Assembly: GCA_003483745.1 (NCBI GenBank)
Contig: DMYD01000042.1
Coordinates: 195,172-259,171 of the forward strand
Length of the DNA: 64,000 nucleotides
DNA from: Roseburia sp.
GTDB taxonomy: Bacteria; Bacillota; Clostridia; Lachnospirales; Lachnospiraceae
Reading direction: 5' to 3'
This document shows positions 23,643-32,975 of this stretch, one piece after another (within the stretch, counting starts at the first letter, position 1; each line of letters opens with the position of its first letter). Both the position numbers and the translations under genes were made by a program. Under the pieces are notes generated by a model. The model worked only from the letters and a program-made list of their open reading frames with translations. It ran no database searches and was not told where the DNA came from.

Positions 23643-25582
23643 TTTTGTCATGTCAGAGTGTCTCAAAGTCCTTTGGAACAGATGAGATATTAAAAGATGT
23701 AAGTTTTCATATTGAAGCAAATGAAAAAGCAGCGATTGTCGGCATCAATGGTGCCGGCAAGTCTACGCTGCTTAAAATTATTATGGGCGAAGAAACGTCC
23801 GATGACGGTGAAGTGATTCTTGCAAAGGATAAGACCATCGGCTATCTGGCACAGTATCAGGATGTATCCGGCCATAGAACCATTTATGATGAGGTCCTTT
23901 ATGCGAGAGCCGATATCCTTGATATGGAGCAGAAACTCCGGGATATGGAGTCGGAAATGAATAAACGCACTGGCGAGGATCTTGAAAAGCTGATGGATAT
24001 TTATCACCGCCAGAGCCATGAATTTGAACTGCAGGGCGGTTATGCATACCGCAGCGAAGTGACCGGTATTTTAAAAGGTCTCGGTTTTTCGGATGAGGAT
24101 TTCGAAAAGCAGATGAATGAACTGTCCGGAGGTCAGAAGACCAGAGTTTCACTTGGCAAACTTTTAGTTACAAAGCCGGATGTCCTTCTTTTAGATGAGC
24201 CGACGAACCATCTGGATATGGAGTCGATCCGCTGGCTTGAAAATTTTCTGCGTGCTTATAAGGGTGCTGTTGTGATCGTGGCACATGACCGCTATTTCTT
24301 AGACCGTGTTGTCACAAAGGTTATTGAGATTTTCCAGCACAAAGCATATGTCTATCAGGGAAATTATTCGGATTTTGCAAAGAAAAAGGCAAAAGTCCGT
24401 GAGGATTTATTAAAACAATATTACAACCAGCAGCGTGAGATCAAGCATCAGGAAGAAGTTATCACAAAGTTAAAATCGTTTAACCGTGAAAAATCTATCA
24501 AGCGTGCAGAAAGCCGCGAAAAAATGTTAGATAAGATCGAACGCATTGAAAAACCGGTTGAGGATAATACGGACATTAAGATTGTATTAGAGCCGAATGT
24601 GGTCAGCGGGAATGATGTTCTTACTGTGTCAGATCTCGCAAAGTCCTATCCGCCGGTCACATTGTTTTCTGATATCTCGTTTGAAATCAAACGGGGGGAG
24701 CGTGTGGCACTGATTGGCAATAATGGAACCGGGAAAACAACCATACTAAAGATCATCAATAATCTGATACCGGCGGATAGTGGTGCTGTGACACTTGGTT
24801 CGAATGTGCATATTGGATATTACGATCAGGAACATCAGCTTTTACATATGGAAAAGACCATATTTGAAGAGATTTCGGATGCCTATCCAAATCTGAATAA
24901 CACAAAGATCCGCAATGTATTAGCAGCATTTTTGTTTACGAATGATGATGTATTTAAGCGGATTTCGGATCTGAGCGGTGGAGAAAGAGGACGTGTTTCT
25001 TTAGCAAAACTGATGCTTTCAGATGCGAATTTTCTTATTTTAGATGAGCCGACAAACCATTTGGATATCACTTCTAAGGAAATTTTGGAATCTGCATTGA
25101 ATCAGTATACCGGAACTGTATTTTTCGTTTCACATGACCGCTATTTTATCAATCAGACAGCAACAAGGATTCTTGAATTAACAGGAGAGACGGTCGTCAA
25201 TTACATCGGAAATTATGATTATTATCTGGAAAAACATGATATCATGACGCAGTTGTATGTGAGACCACAGGAGAACACAGATGCGCAGGTAAAAAAACCG
25301 GATGATGCAGCGACTAAACTTGACTGGCAGGCGCAGAAAGCAGAACAGGCGCGAATCCGTAAGATTGAAAACAGCCTGAAAAAAGCAGAGGAAGAAATTG
25401 CAGCATTGGAGGAAGAAATAAACACGATCGATGAGGAATGTGCAAAGCCGGAAAATGCGGTTAACTCTGCAAAGTTAAATGAACTTGCCGCAAGACAGCA
25501 GGAGTGCAGGAAACGTCTTGAAGTCTGCTATGAAACATGGGAAGATCTGTCGATGCAGCTGGATGAAGCAAAAGATAGTTAA
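23639..25582 (+). CDS. ABC-F family ATPase
   Basis: A 647-residue protein with two ABC ATPase domains in tandem and no membrane domain. Walker A motifs are at 35-43 (GINGAGKST) and 360-368 (GNNGTGKTT); signature motifs LSGGQ at 162-166 and LSGGE at 445-449. The inter-domain linker and the C-terminal coiled coil (about 565-645) are typical of the Uup/YfmR/YdiF group, which act on the ribosome E-site rather than in transport. The short linker gives no reason to call it an antibiotic-resistance factor. The ATGA overlap with icd implies co-translation, an unusual partnership. Confidence 0.93.
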   Translation: MILSCQSVSKSFGTDEILKDVSFHIEANEKAAIVGINGAGKSTLLKIIMGEETSDDGEVILAKDKTIGYLAQYQDVSGHRTIYDEVLYARADILDMEQKLRDMESEMNKRTGEDLEKLMDIYHRQSHEFELQGGYAYRSEVTGILKGLGFSDEDFEKQMNELSGGQKTRVSLGKLLVTKPDVLLLDEPTNHLDMESIRWLENFLRAYKGAVVIVAHDRYFLDRVVTKVIEIFQHKAYVYQGNYSDFAKKKAKVREDLLKQYYNQQREIKHQEEVITKLKSFNREKSIKRAESREKMLDKIERIEKPVEDNTDIKIVLEPNVVSGNDVLTVSDLAKSYPPVTLFSDISFEIKRGERVALIGNNGTGKTTILKIINNLIPADSGAVTLGSNVHIGYYDQEHQLLHMEKTIFEEISDAYPNLNNTKIRNVLAAFLFTNDDVFKRISDLSGGERGRVSLAKLMLSDANFLILDEPTNHLDITSKEILESALNQYTGTVFFVSHDRYFINQTATRILELTGETVVNYIGNYDYYLEKHDIMTQLYVRPQENTDAQVKKPDDAATKLDWQAQKAEQARIRKIENSLKKAEEEIAALEEEINTIDEECAKPENAVNSAKLNELAARQQECRKRLEVCYETWEDLSMQLDEAKDS

Positions 25583-25594
25583 AAATTTCACACA

Positions 25595-25623
25595 TTGACA
25601 GACACAGAGGAAATCACTATAAT
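25595..25623 (+). promoter_or_regulatory. Consensus SigA promoter of rex
   Basis: TTGACA at 25595-25600, a 17 bp spacer and TATAAT at 25618-25623: a full match to the consensus. Predicted start near 25630, 27 bases before the GTG. Confidence 0.9.
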
Positions 25624-25656
25624 AAACGGGAGAACGTAAGAAAGGTGGAACCTTTT

Positions 25657-26310
25657 GTGCAGGAAAAAGAAATATCACAGGCAGTGATCCGAAGAATGCC
25701 GCGTTATTATCGTTACCTCGGAGAACTATTAGATGCCGGTGTAGAACGTATATCATCCAACGATCTGAGCAAACGTATGAATGTAACTGCGTCTCAGATC
25801 AGACAGGATCTGAATAATTTTGGTGGTTTCGGTCAACAGGGTTACGGCTATAATGTAAAATATTTATACGAAGAGATCGGTAAGATCTTAGGCTTAAATG
25901 AGAGACACAATATTATTGTGGTGGGTGCAGGAAACCTTGGTCAGGCACTTACCAACTATGTGAAATTTGAGAAGCTTGGCTTCGTTATCATAGGACTTTT
26001 TGATGTAAATCCGGCACTCGACGGAGTGACTGTGCGTGGAATCAAGATCCGTATGCTGGATGAATTAGAAAGTTTCTGTGCAGAAAACCAGGTGGATATT
26101 GCAGCACTGACTATGCCGAAGGAGAAAGCGGACGCGATCGCAAACAGGCTGGTGGGACTTGGAATCCGTGCTATCTGGAATTTTGCACATGTGGACCTTG
26201 AACTGATTGACAAAAATGTTGTTGTGGAAAATGTGCATCTTTCAGACAGTCTGATGCAGTTGTCTTATAACATTGTCAAAAACAAAAAAACAGAAGGAAA
26301 CGGCAACTGA
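25657..26310 (+). CDS. rex: Redox-sensing transcriptional repressor Rex
   Basis: A 217-residue Rex. An N-terminal winged helix (about 1-80; ISSNDLSKRMNVTASQIRQD) precedes a Rossmann domain with GAGNLG at residues 90-95 and a domain-swapped C-terminal helix. Rex senses the NADH/NAD+ ratio and represses fermentation genes. I chose GTG 25657 because AAAGGTGG ends about 9 bases upstream and the protein then begins like other Clostridial Rex proteins. The upstream GTG 25645 lies inside that site. I did not find a clear Rex box in the window. Confidence 0.97.
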   Translation: MQEKEISQAVIRRMPRYYRYLGELLDAGVERISSNDLSKRMNVTASQIRQDLNNFGGFGQQGYGYNVKYLYEEIGKILGLNERHNIIVVGAGNLGQALTNYVKFEKLGFVIIGLFDVNPALDGVTVRGIKIRMLDELESFCAENQVDIAALTMPKEKADAIANRLVGLGIRAIWNFAHVDLELIDKNVVVENVHLSDSLMQLSYNIVKNKKTEGNGN

Positions 26311-26342
26311 AAAGATGCTGTAAATGTTAGAGCGTGAATGGC

Positions 26343-26372
26343 TGCCGCACAAATTTATGTGCGGCACTTTTT
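26343..26372 (+). terminator. Terminator after rex
   Basis: TGCCGCACA at 26343-26351 pairs perfectly with 26358-26366, followed by CTTTTT. It lies 25 bp before the next start codon, so it may be partly read through. Confidence 0.85.
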
Positions 26373-26396
26373 GCCTTATAAAACAAGGAGGATTTC

Positions 26397-27935
26397 ATGA
26401 AATATCTTGTAGACAGCCGGGAGATGCAAAAATATGATGCAAATACCATTTCGCATTTTAAAGTGCCGGGACTTTTATTGATGGAACGGGCTGCGGTGGC
26501 ATTTGTGAGAGAACTGCATGAACAGGATATGGATCTCTCAGAAGTGATTGTCGTATGCGGCAGCGGAAACAATGGCGGTGATGGTCTTGCAATCGCACGT
26601 CTTTTATTTTTGGAAGGATATTCTGTCACGGTCGTTTTTATTGGGAATAAAGAACATTGCTCGGAACAAAACAGATTGCAACAGGATATTTTAAATGCTT
26701 ATGGTGTTCCTATCTATACAGATTTACCGGAACAGATCAGACCAACGCTTGTCATAGATGCGGTATTTGGCGTAGGATTGTCAAGAGAGGTAACCGGTGC
26801 ATATGCGGACATGTTGCGTTATATGAATGAACTTCCAGGAAAAAAAGCAGCCGTTGACATTGCCTCCGGAGTCTCAGCAGATACAGGAGCCATTCTCGGT
26901 ACGGCATTCCGAGCCGATCTTACAATCACATTTGCATTTGCAAAATTAGGCAGTATTTTATGGCCGGGAAATGAATATGCCGGCAAGGTAACCGTATGCG
27001 ATATCGGCATTACAAAAGAAAGCTGTCTGGGCGAACCGCCGGCTGTGATGGCGTTGGAAGAAAAAGATCTTTCACTGCTTCCAGCGAGAAAAAGTCATTC
27101 TAATAAAGGCAGCTATGGAAAACTTTTGCTGATTGCAGGAAGTGTCAATATGGCAGGAGCCGCGGTCTTATCCGCGAAAGCAGCTTATGCCACGGGCTGT
27201 GGTCTGGTACGCGTGCTGACTCCGGAAGAAAACAGAACTATTTTACAGTGCAGCATACCGGAGGCAGTTCTTACGACTTACGATCGGAATACAGTTCCAA
27301 AAGAATCTGTATTACAGGAAATCCTTGATTGGGCAGATGCCATTGTAATAGGTCCCGGACTTGGAAAAGAAAAAACTTCTGCACAGATTCTGAATTTTGT
27401 GTTAGAATATGGAACGTCACAGGAAAAGGCATCCATTCTTTTTGATGCGGATGCATTAAATCTGATAGCAGAGCAGAAAAGTGCCGGATTACCAGGGGTG
27501 GATATATGGAGACATTTCAGAAGCACCGCTGTGATCACACCACATCTTGGAGAGATGAGCCGGCTTGCCGGAAAAACAATTGTAGAAATCCAGCACAGTC
27601 TTTTACAGACAGCTGTAGATTTTGCAGATAAAAATCAGGTTGTTTGCGTTTTGAAAGATGAACATACGGTGACTGCACTGCCTGATGCTAAAAGATATCT
27701 GAATCTTTCCGGTAATTCCGGAATGGCAACTGCAGGAAGCGGTGATGTGTTAAGCGGTGTGATTGGAGCGCTTATGGCACAGAAAATGCTACCTGGACAG
27801 GCAGCACCTCTTGGGGTATACCTCCATGGGATGGCAGGTGACATCATGGTACAGACGACAGGTTTACAGGGACTTACAGCCTCAGATCTGATCGAAGGAA
27901 TTAAAAAAGTACTAAATATTCATACACGTCGATAG
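26397..27935 (+). CDS. nnr: Bifunctional NAD(P)H-hydrate epimerase / ADP-dependent dehydratase
   Basis: A 512-residue metabolite-repair enzyme. The YjeF_N epimerase domain covers about 1-215 with CGSGNNGGDG at residues 54-63. The C-terminal ribokinase-like dehydratase covers about 225-505 with GSGDVLSG at 447-454. Together they convert damaged R- and S-NADHX/NADPHX back to NAD(P)H. AAGGAGG precedes the ATG. Position directly after rex, the NADH sensor, may be coincidence but is thematically consistent. Confidence 0.95.
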   Translation: MKYLVDSREMQKYDANTISHFKVPGLLLMERAAVAFVRELHEQDMDLSEVIVVCGSGNNGGDGLAIARLLFLEGYSVTVVFIGNKEHCSEQNRLQQDILNAYGVPIYTDLPEQIRPTLVIDAVFGVGLSREVTGAYADMLRYMNELPGKKAAVDIASGVSADTGAILGTAFRADLTITFAFAKLGSILWPGNEYAGKVTVCDIGITKESCLGEPPAVMALEEKDLSLLPARKSHSNKGSYGKLLLIAGSVNMAGAAVLSAKAAYATGCGLVRVLTPEENRTILQCSIPEAVLTTYDRNTVPKESVLQEILDWADAIVIGPGLGKEKTSAQILNFVLEYGTSQEKASILFDADALNLIAEQKSAGLPGVDIWRHFRSTAVITPHLGEMSRLAGKTIVEIQHSLLQTAVDFADKNQVVCVLKDEHTVTALPDAKRYLNLSGNSGMATAGSGDVLSGVIGALMAQKMLPGQAAPLGVYLHGMAGDIMVQTTGLQGLTASDLIEGIKKVLNIHTRR

Positions 27936-27983
27936 ATGAGGATTTTGTGTTGAACAAAAAGTAAAAATAGATTGGAGAACAAC

Positions 27984-29153
27984 ATGAACAGATACAGCAG
28001 AGTGCATGCGGAAATCGATCTGGATGCAATTCTTCACAACATGGATGCAATGCGTGGAAACATTGCAAAAGATACGAAAATTATGGCGGTCATCAAGGCA
28101 GACGGCTATGGACACGGTGCCGTAGAAATTGCGGAGACGATTGAAAAGCTGGATTACCTTTACGGTTATGCAGTTGCCACAGTGGAGGAGGGATTGATCC
28201 TTCGCAACCACGGAATCCAGAAACCAATCCTGATTTTAGGATATGTGTTCGCAGATCAGTATGTAGATATGATCAAAGCAGGAATCCGTCCGACCGTATT
28301 TACAAAAGAGATGGCGGAAAAACTTTCGGTTGCAGCTGCAAGTATCAGCAGGGACTGCAAGATTCATTTCGCAATTGATACCGGAATGAGCCGGATCGGT
28401 TATCAGGTCACAAAAGAAGCTGCAGATGAGATGGCACAGCTTTCAAAACTACCGCATATTATAGTGGAGGGGATTTTCACCCATTTTGCAAAAGCGGATG
28501 AAAAAGACAAGGAACCGACATATCAGCAGATAGAACTTTTCCAGAAAATGATCAGCATGTTAGAAGACCGTGGAGTAAGCATCCCGATTCACCACTGCTC
28601 AAACAGTGCAGGAATTGTCGACATTCCAGAGGCAAATATGGATATGGTGCGCGCCGGGATTACACTTTATGGAATGTGGCCGTCTGAGGATGTGGATAAG
28701 ACAGCCATCAGCTTAAAACCTGCATTGTCGCTTGTGACACACGTTGCATATGTAAAAGAACTTCCAGCCGGCAGGGCTATCAGTTATGGTGGAACTTATG
28801 TCACAAAAGAACCACGCATAATTGCAACGATACCAGTCGGTTATGCAGATGGCTATGCAAGAGGACTTTCCAACAAAGGATCTGTTCTGATCCACGGAAA
28901 ACGTGCTCCGATTCTTGGACGTGTCTGCATGGACCAGTTTATGGTAGATGTCACAGATATTCCAGATGTTAAGAATGAGGATGAAGTCATATTAATCGGT
29001 AGGGATGGTAATGAATGCATTACCATGGAAGAAGTCGGTGAGTTATCCGGACGTTTTAATTATGAATTCGCCTGTGATCTTGGAAAACGTATTCCACGTG
29101 TTTATATTCATGGTGGAAGAATCATTGGAACAAGAGATCATTTTTCAGAATAA
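27984..29153 (+). CDS. alr: Alanine racemase
   Basis: A 389-residue PLP enzyme that makes D-alanine for peptidoglycan. The PLP lysine is Lys38 in VIKADGYGHGA, and the second catalytic residue Tyr268 lies in SYGGTY. The fold is an N-terminal TIM barrel with a C-terminal beta domain, at full length. ATG 27984 follows TTGGAG; the TTG at 27972 that opens the longer frame is part of that site. It is followed by a mazF-type gene, as in Bacillus. Confidence 0.97.
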   Translation: MNRYSRVHAEIDLDAILHNMDAMRGNIAKDTKIMAVIKADGYGHGAVEIAETIEKLDYLYGYAVATVEEGLILRNHGIQKPILILGYVFADQYVDMIKAGIRPTVFTKEMAEKLSVAAASISRDCKIHFAIDTGMSRIGYQVTKEAADEMAQLSKLPHIIVEGIFTHFAKADEKDKEPTYQQIELFQKMISMLEDRGVSIPIHHCSNSAGIVDIPEANMDMVRAGITLYGMWPSEDVDKTAISLKPALSLVTHVAYVKELPAGRAISYGGTYVTKEPRIIATIPVGYADGYARGLSNKGSVLIHGKRAPILGRVCMDQFMVDVTDIPDVKNEDEVILIGRDGNECITMEEVGELSGRFNYEFACDLGKRIPRVYIHGGRIIGTRDHFSE

Positions 29154-29225
29154 CAGGAAGGAATGGAATACACCAGTAAAAATTGGCAATACTATCCGTA
29201 AAGTAAGAAAATGGAGTGGAAGTAT

Positions 29226-29573
29226 ATGGTAATTAGACGTGGTGATATTTTTTATGCAGATTTAAGACCGGTCATCGGTTCGGAACAGGGCGGTGTCAGA
29301 CCGGTACTCATTATACAGAATGATGTTGGAAACAGACACAGTCCGACTGTGATCTGTGCAGCGATTACATCCCAGATGAATAAGGCGAAGCTTCCCACCC
29401 ATGTGGAACTTGACAGCAGAAAATATGATCTGGTCAAAGATTCTGTGGTACTTTTAGAGCAGCTTCGCACGATTGATAAAAAACGTTTGAAAGACAAGGT
29501 ATGTCATTTAGATTCCCAGATTCTGGTGAAAATAGATAAGGCGCTTGAGGTAAGCTTAGAGTTGTATACATAA
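29226..29573 (+). CDS. MazF/EndoA-type endoribonuclease, no adjacent antitoxin
   Basis: 115 residues of the PemK/MazF family. The N-terminal RRGDIFYADLRPVIGSEQGG with the GSEQ(G)G active-site loop and the RPVLIIQND strand are close to B. subtilis EndoA (NdoA), an mRNA interferase. In Bacillus a MazE-like antitoxin gene lies between alr and the toxin; here the 72 bp gap has no such gene. ATG 29226 follows GGAAG; the in-frame ATG 29211 is less likely. The antitoxin may be elsewhere, or the protein may be self-limited. Confidence 0.93.
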   Translation: MVIRRGDIFYADLRPVIGSEQGGVRPVLIIQNDVGNRHSPTVICAAITSQMNKAKLPTHVELDSRKYDLVKDSVVLLEQLRTIDKKRLKDKVCHLDSQILVKIDKALEVSLELYT

Positions 29574-29656
29574 ATAGGCTTGCCAGAAAACGGAAATAGT
29601 GATAAAATAAAATGTATTTTTGAAGCAATAAACAAGTGAGAAAAGAGGAAGTATTT

Positions 29657-30385
29657 ATGTCAGGACATTCCAAATTTGCGAATATTAAGCACAAAAAAGA
29701 AAAAAATGATGCAGCAAAAGGAAAGATTTTTACAATTATCGGACGTGAGATCGCCGTTGCAGTAAAAGATGGCGGTCCGGATCCTGCAAACAACTTTAAG
29801 CTGGCGCAGGTCATTGCCAAAGCAAAAGCAAGCAACATGCCAAACGATACCATTGATCGTGGTATCAAAAAAGCATCCGGTGAAGGCAACTCCGTCAATT
29901 ACGAGTATTGTACTTATGAGGGATATGGTCCGAGCGGAACGGCTATCATTGTAAAATGTCTGACCGACAATAAGAACCGTACAGCTGCAAATGTCCGTAA
30001 TGCATTTACAAAAGGACATGGAAGCATCGGTACACAGGGATGCGTTTCCTATATGTTCGATGAAAAGGGACAGATCATTATTGCAAAAGAAGACTGTGAA
30101 ATGGATGCAGATGATCTGATGATGATCGCGCTTGACGCTGGTGCAGAGGACTTTTCTGAGGAAGAGGACAGCTATGAGATCATTACAAATCCGGATGATT
30201 TTGAGGCAGTACACGCTGCACTTGAAGCAGAGAATATTCCTATGGCAGAGGCAGAAGTCACAATGATTCCGCAGAATTATGTAGAACTGACAGCTGAGGA
30301 AGATTTAACAAATATCAACCGTATTCTGGATTTACTTGATGATGATGATGATGTCCAGGAAGTATATCACAACTGGGATGAATAA
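29657..30385 (+). CDS. YebC/PmpR family protein
   Basis: 242 residues, full length for the YebC family, starting SGHSKFANIKHKKEKNDAAK as in nearly all members. Some members are DNA-binding regulators (PmpR); others were reported to help translation of proline-rich stretches. The C-terminus is strongly acidic (LDDDDDVQEVYHNWDE). GAGG lies 7 bases before ATG 29657; the frame from 29636 adds seven residues absent from the family. It is followed by a terminator. Confidence 0.95.
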   Translation: MSGHSKFANIKHKKEKNDAAKGKIFTIIGREIAVAVKDGGPDPANNFKLAQVIAKAKASNMPNDTIDRGIKKASGEGNSVNYEYCTYEGYGPSGTAIIVKCLTDNKNRTAANVRNAFTKGHGSIGTQGCVSYMFDEKGQIIIAKEDCEMDADDLMMIALDAGAEDFSEEEDSYEIITNPDDFEAVHAALEAENIPMAEAEVTMIPQNYVELTAEEDLTNINRILDLLDDDDDVQEVYHNWDE

Positions 30386-30408
30386 ATAATATTTTAGGTA
30401 CATAAGAT

Positions 30409-30445
30409 AAACGGCATGGATGAAAATCTGTGTCGTTTTTTTCTT
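30409..30445 (+). terminator. Terminator after the yebC-family gene
   Basis: AAACGGCA at 30409-30416 pairs with TGTCGTTT at 30431-30438 (one G-U), and the T-run continues to 30442. Confidence 0.75.
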
Positions 30446-30573
30446 TTATCTGAAAATAGAAGTTTGGGCTAAAAGTTTTTTTTACATTGCAGTAAAAAAA
30501 TATGGTATTCTTTTTGGAAATGTTATATGATAATAGAAATAGATGTAGAATAAACACAGGAATGGAGATTGCT

Positions 30574-32025
30574 ATGAAGAAAATACTTTTTGCAGCATCG
30601 GAGTGTGTTCCGTTTATTAAAACCGGGGGTTTGGCAGATGTATGTGGAGCATTACCGAAAGAGTTTGACAAGAACGAATGGGATGTCAGAGTCGTAATAC
30701 CAAATTACAGCTGCATTCCGGACAAGTTTCGCAGTAAGTTTGAATATGTGGCTCATTTTTATATGAGCACCGGCAGTTATATTACGAATAAGTATGTCGG
30801 CATTTTAAAATATGTCATGGATGGCATTACATATTATTTTATTGACAATCAGGAATATTTTAACTGCGCAGTACCTTATGGTGATGTTCGTTATGACATT
30901 GAAAAATTCTGTTTCTTTGACAAGGCTGTGTTGTCCATGTTAAAACAGATTGATTTCTGCCCGGATCTGATCCATTGTCATGACTGGCAGACCGGCTTAA
31001 TCCCGGTATATCTGAAAAATGAATTTCAGGCGGATTCTTTTTACTGGGGCATGAAAAGTATCATGACGATTCATAACCTGAAGTTCCAGGGAGTATGGGA
31101 TATCAAGACCATGCAGGGACTGACCGGATTTTCAGCTTCTCTGTTTACACCGGATAAGCTGGAGTTTAAAAAAGACGCAAATATGTTAAAAGGCGGTCTT
31201 GTCTATGCCGATTATATCACAACTGTCAGTGATTCTTATGCACAGGAGATCCAGACGGAGTATTACGGAGAAGGTTTAAATGGTCTGTTGTCCGCACGGC
31301 ATTTCGACATGCAGGGTATTGTAAACGGTATTGATTATCAGGTGTATGACCCGGCAACGGATTCAAAGATTTATACCAATTATAAACCATCTGATTTCCG
31401 TAAGAAAAAATATATGAATAAAGTAAAACTGCAGGAAGAATTAGGCCTTGCCGTTGACAAGAAAAAATACATGATCGGACTTATTTCCAGACTGACCGAT
31501 CAGAAGGGCTTAGATCTTGTAAATTATGCGATTGACCGGATCGTGGATGATTACACACAACTGGTTGTTATTGGTACCGGAGATCCACAGTATGAGAATA
31601 TGTTCCGCCATTATGCATGGAAGTACGGTGACCGTGTATCTGCCAACATTTGTTATTCGGATGAACTCGCACATAAGCTTTACGCAGCAGCAGATGCCTT
31701 TTTAATGCCGTCCCGTTTTGAACCTTGTGGACTGACGCAGCTTATCTCATTCCGTTACGGTACCGTTCCGATCGTCCGTGAGACCGGTGGATTAAGAGAT
31801 ACCGTAAAACCGTTCAATGAATATGAAAATACCGGAGATGGTTTTTCCTTTGCAAATTATAATGGAGATGAGATGCTTTCTGTGATCAATTATTCCAAAC
31901 ATATCTTCTTCGACCGCAAGAAACAGTGGAACCAGATGATTGATCGCGGCATGGCAAATGATTATTCCTGGAACAATTCCAAAGGAAAGTATGAAGAGCT
32001 ATACAATTATCTGCTTGGATGTTAA
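30574..32025 (+). CDS. glgA: Glycogen synthase (ADP-glucose), GT5
   Basis: A 483-residue GT5 glycosyltransferase that extends alpha-1,4-glucan from ADP-glucose. The nucleotide-sugar motif KTGGL is at residues 16-20, and a C-terminal PSRFEPCGLTQL motif with the catalytic Glu region is intact. ATG 30574 with GGAATGGAG upstream is the right start; the frame from 30502 adds unrelated residues. No glgB, glgC or glgD lies in the window. A terminator follows. Confidence 0.96.
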   Translation: MKKILFAASECVPFIKTGGLADVCGALPKEFDKNEWDVRVVIPNYSCIPDKFRSKFEYVAHFYMSTGSYITNKYVGILKYVMDGITYYFIDNQEYFNCAVPYGDVRYDIEKFCFFDKAVLSMLKQIDFCPDLIHCHDWQTGLIPVYLKNEFQADSFYWGMKSIMTIHNLKFQGVWDIKTMQGLTGFSASLFTPDKLEFKKDANMLKGGLVYADYITTVSDSYAQEIQTEYYGEGLNGLLSARHFDMQGIVNGIDYQVYDPATDSKIYTNYKPSDFRKKKYMNKVKLQEELGLAVDKKKYMIGLISRLTDQKGLDLVNYAIDRIVDDYTQLVVIGTGDPQYENMFRHYAWKYGDRVSANICYSDELAHKLYAAADAFLMPSRFEPCGLTQLISFRYGTVPIVRETGGLRDTVKPFNEYENTGDGFSFANYNGDEMLSVINYSKHIFFDRKKQWNQMIDRGMANDYSWNNSKGKYEELYNYLLGC

Positions 32026-32124
32026 CCATACCTCTTTGAAACCAATGATTGTAAGAGGAGAGTGTGCGTAATTTTGCATGATTTTTTGCAGACCGGATAT
32101 ACTAAATAAGAATATTGTATAAGG

Positions 32125-32154
32125 AACAGGATGTTTGAAACATCCTGTTTTTTC
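32125..32154 (+). terminator. Terminator after glgA
   Basis: AACAGGATGT at 32125-32134 pairs perfectly with 32140-32149, loop TTGAA, followed by T-tract TTTTC. Confidence 0.88.
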
Positions 32155-32218
32155 GTTCATGACAATAGATCTGCCCGCGGAACGTGCAGTCGATTGTTTC
32201 ATAGAAAAGGAGTATATT

Positions 32219-32872
32219 ATGGCAGAAAATCAGGAGAAGAAAAATGAAGAGATCAAAGAATTTGGTCAGATCCAGATGAAAAATAAAATTTCATTATTAA
32301 CGATCATTGGAGAAATTGAGGGGCATGATTGCCTTCCGGCAACCACAAAAACAACAAAATATGAACATGTTTTGCCGAAGTTAGCAGAACTTGAGGATAA
32401 TCCGGATACAGAAGGACTGTTGTTACTTTTAAATACTGTTGGTGGAGATGTGGAGAGTGGCCTTGCAATCGCGGAAATGATTGCGTCTATCCGCAAGCCA
32501 ACAGTTTCACTGGTTCTTGGCGGCAGTCATTCCATTGGGGTACCGCTGGCGGTATCGACCGATTATTCCTTTATCGTGCCATCCGGAACCATGGTGATCC
32601 ATCCTGTGCGTATGAATGGAACCGTAATTGGTGCAAAACCAACCTATGATTATTTTAAACAAATGCAGGACCGGATCGTTCACTTTATCAGTACGCACTC
32701 AAAAGCGGATGAAAAACGGCTGGAAGAACTGATGATGAATACCGGAATCCTCACAAAAGATCTCGGTACAATACTGGTCGGAAAAGAAGCAGTGGAGGAA
32801 GGGCTGATCAATGAGGTTGGTGGCATTTCCGATGCATTTGCCAAACTGCATCAGCTGATAGAAAAAAAATAA
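32219..32872 (+). CDS. ClpP-like serine protease (TepA/YmfB type)
   Basis: 217 residues of the ClpP/crotonase superfamily. The likely nucleophile is Ser105 in GGSHSIGVPLA, and the catalytic His lies in SGTMVIHPVRMNG. It resembles B. subtilis TepA (YmfB), described as a translocation-enhancing protein and encoded next to spoIIIE; here ftsK/spoIIIE also follows, with uppP in between. ATG 32219 has AAAAGGAG 7 bases upstream. No transmembrane segment is seen. Confidence 0.88.
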   Translation: MAENQEKKNEEIKEFGQIQMKNKISLLTIIGEIEGHDCLPATTKTTKYEHVLPKLAELEDNPDTEGLLLLLNTVGGDVESGLAIAEMIASIRKPTVSLVLGGSHSIGVPLAVSTDYSFIVPSGTMVIHPVRMNGTVIGAKPTYDYFKQMQDRIVHFISTHSKADEKRLEELMMNTGILTKDLGTILVGKEAVEEGLINEVGGISDAFAKLHQLIEKK

Positions 32873-32975
32873 CCAGTTAATGACAATCTGCCTCAAATAT
32901 GTTAAGATAAAATATGTATGTAAAAAGTTATTGCAAAAGAACGTTTTATTACGAAGATACAAAGAGGAGGCAGAT

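Noticed and set aside
29163..29201. 12-codon frame between alr and mazF as possible tiny antitoxin
   Set aside because: Too short for any known MazE-type antitoxin, and the AGGAAGG site is only one base from the ATG.
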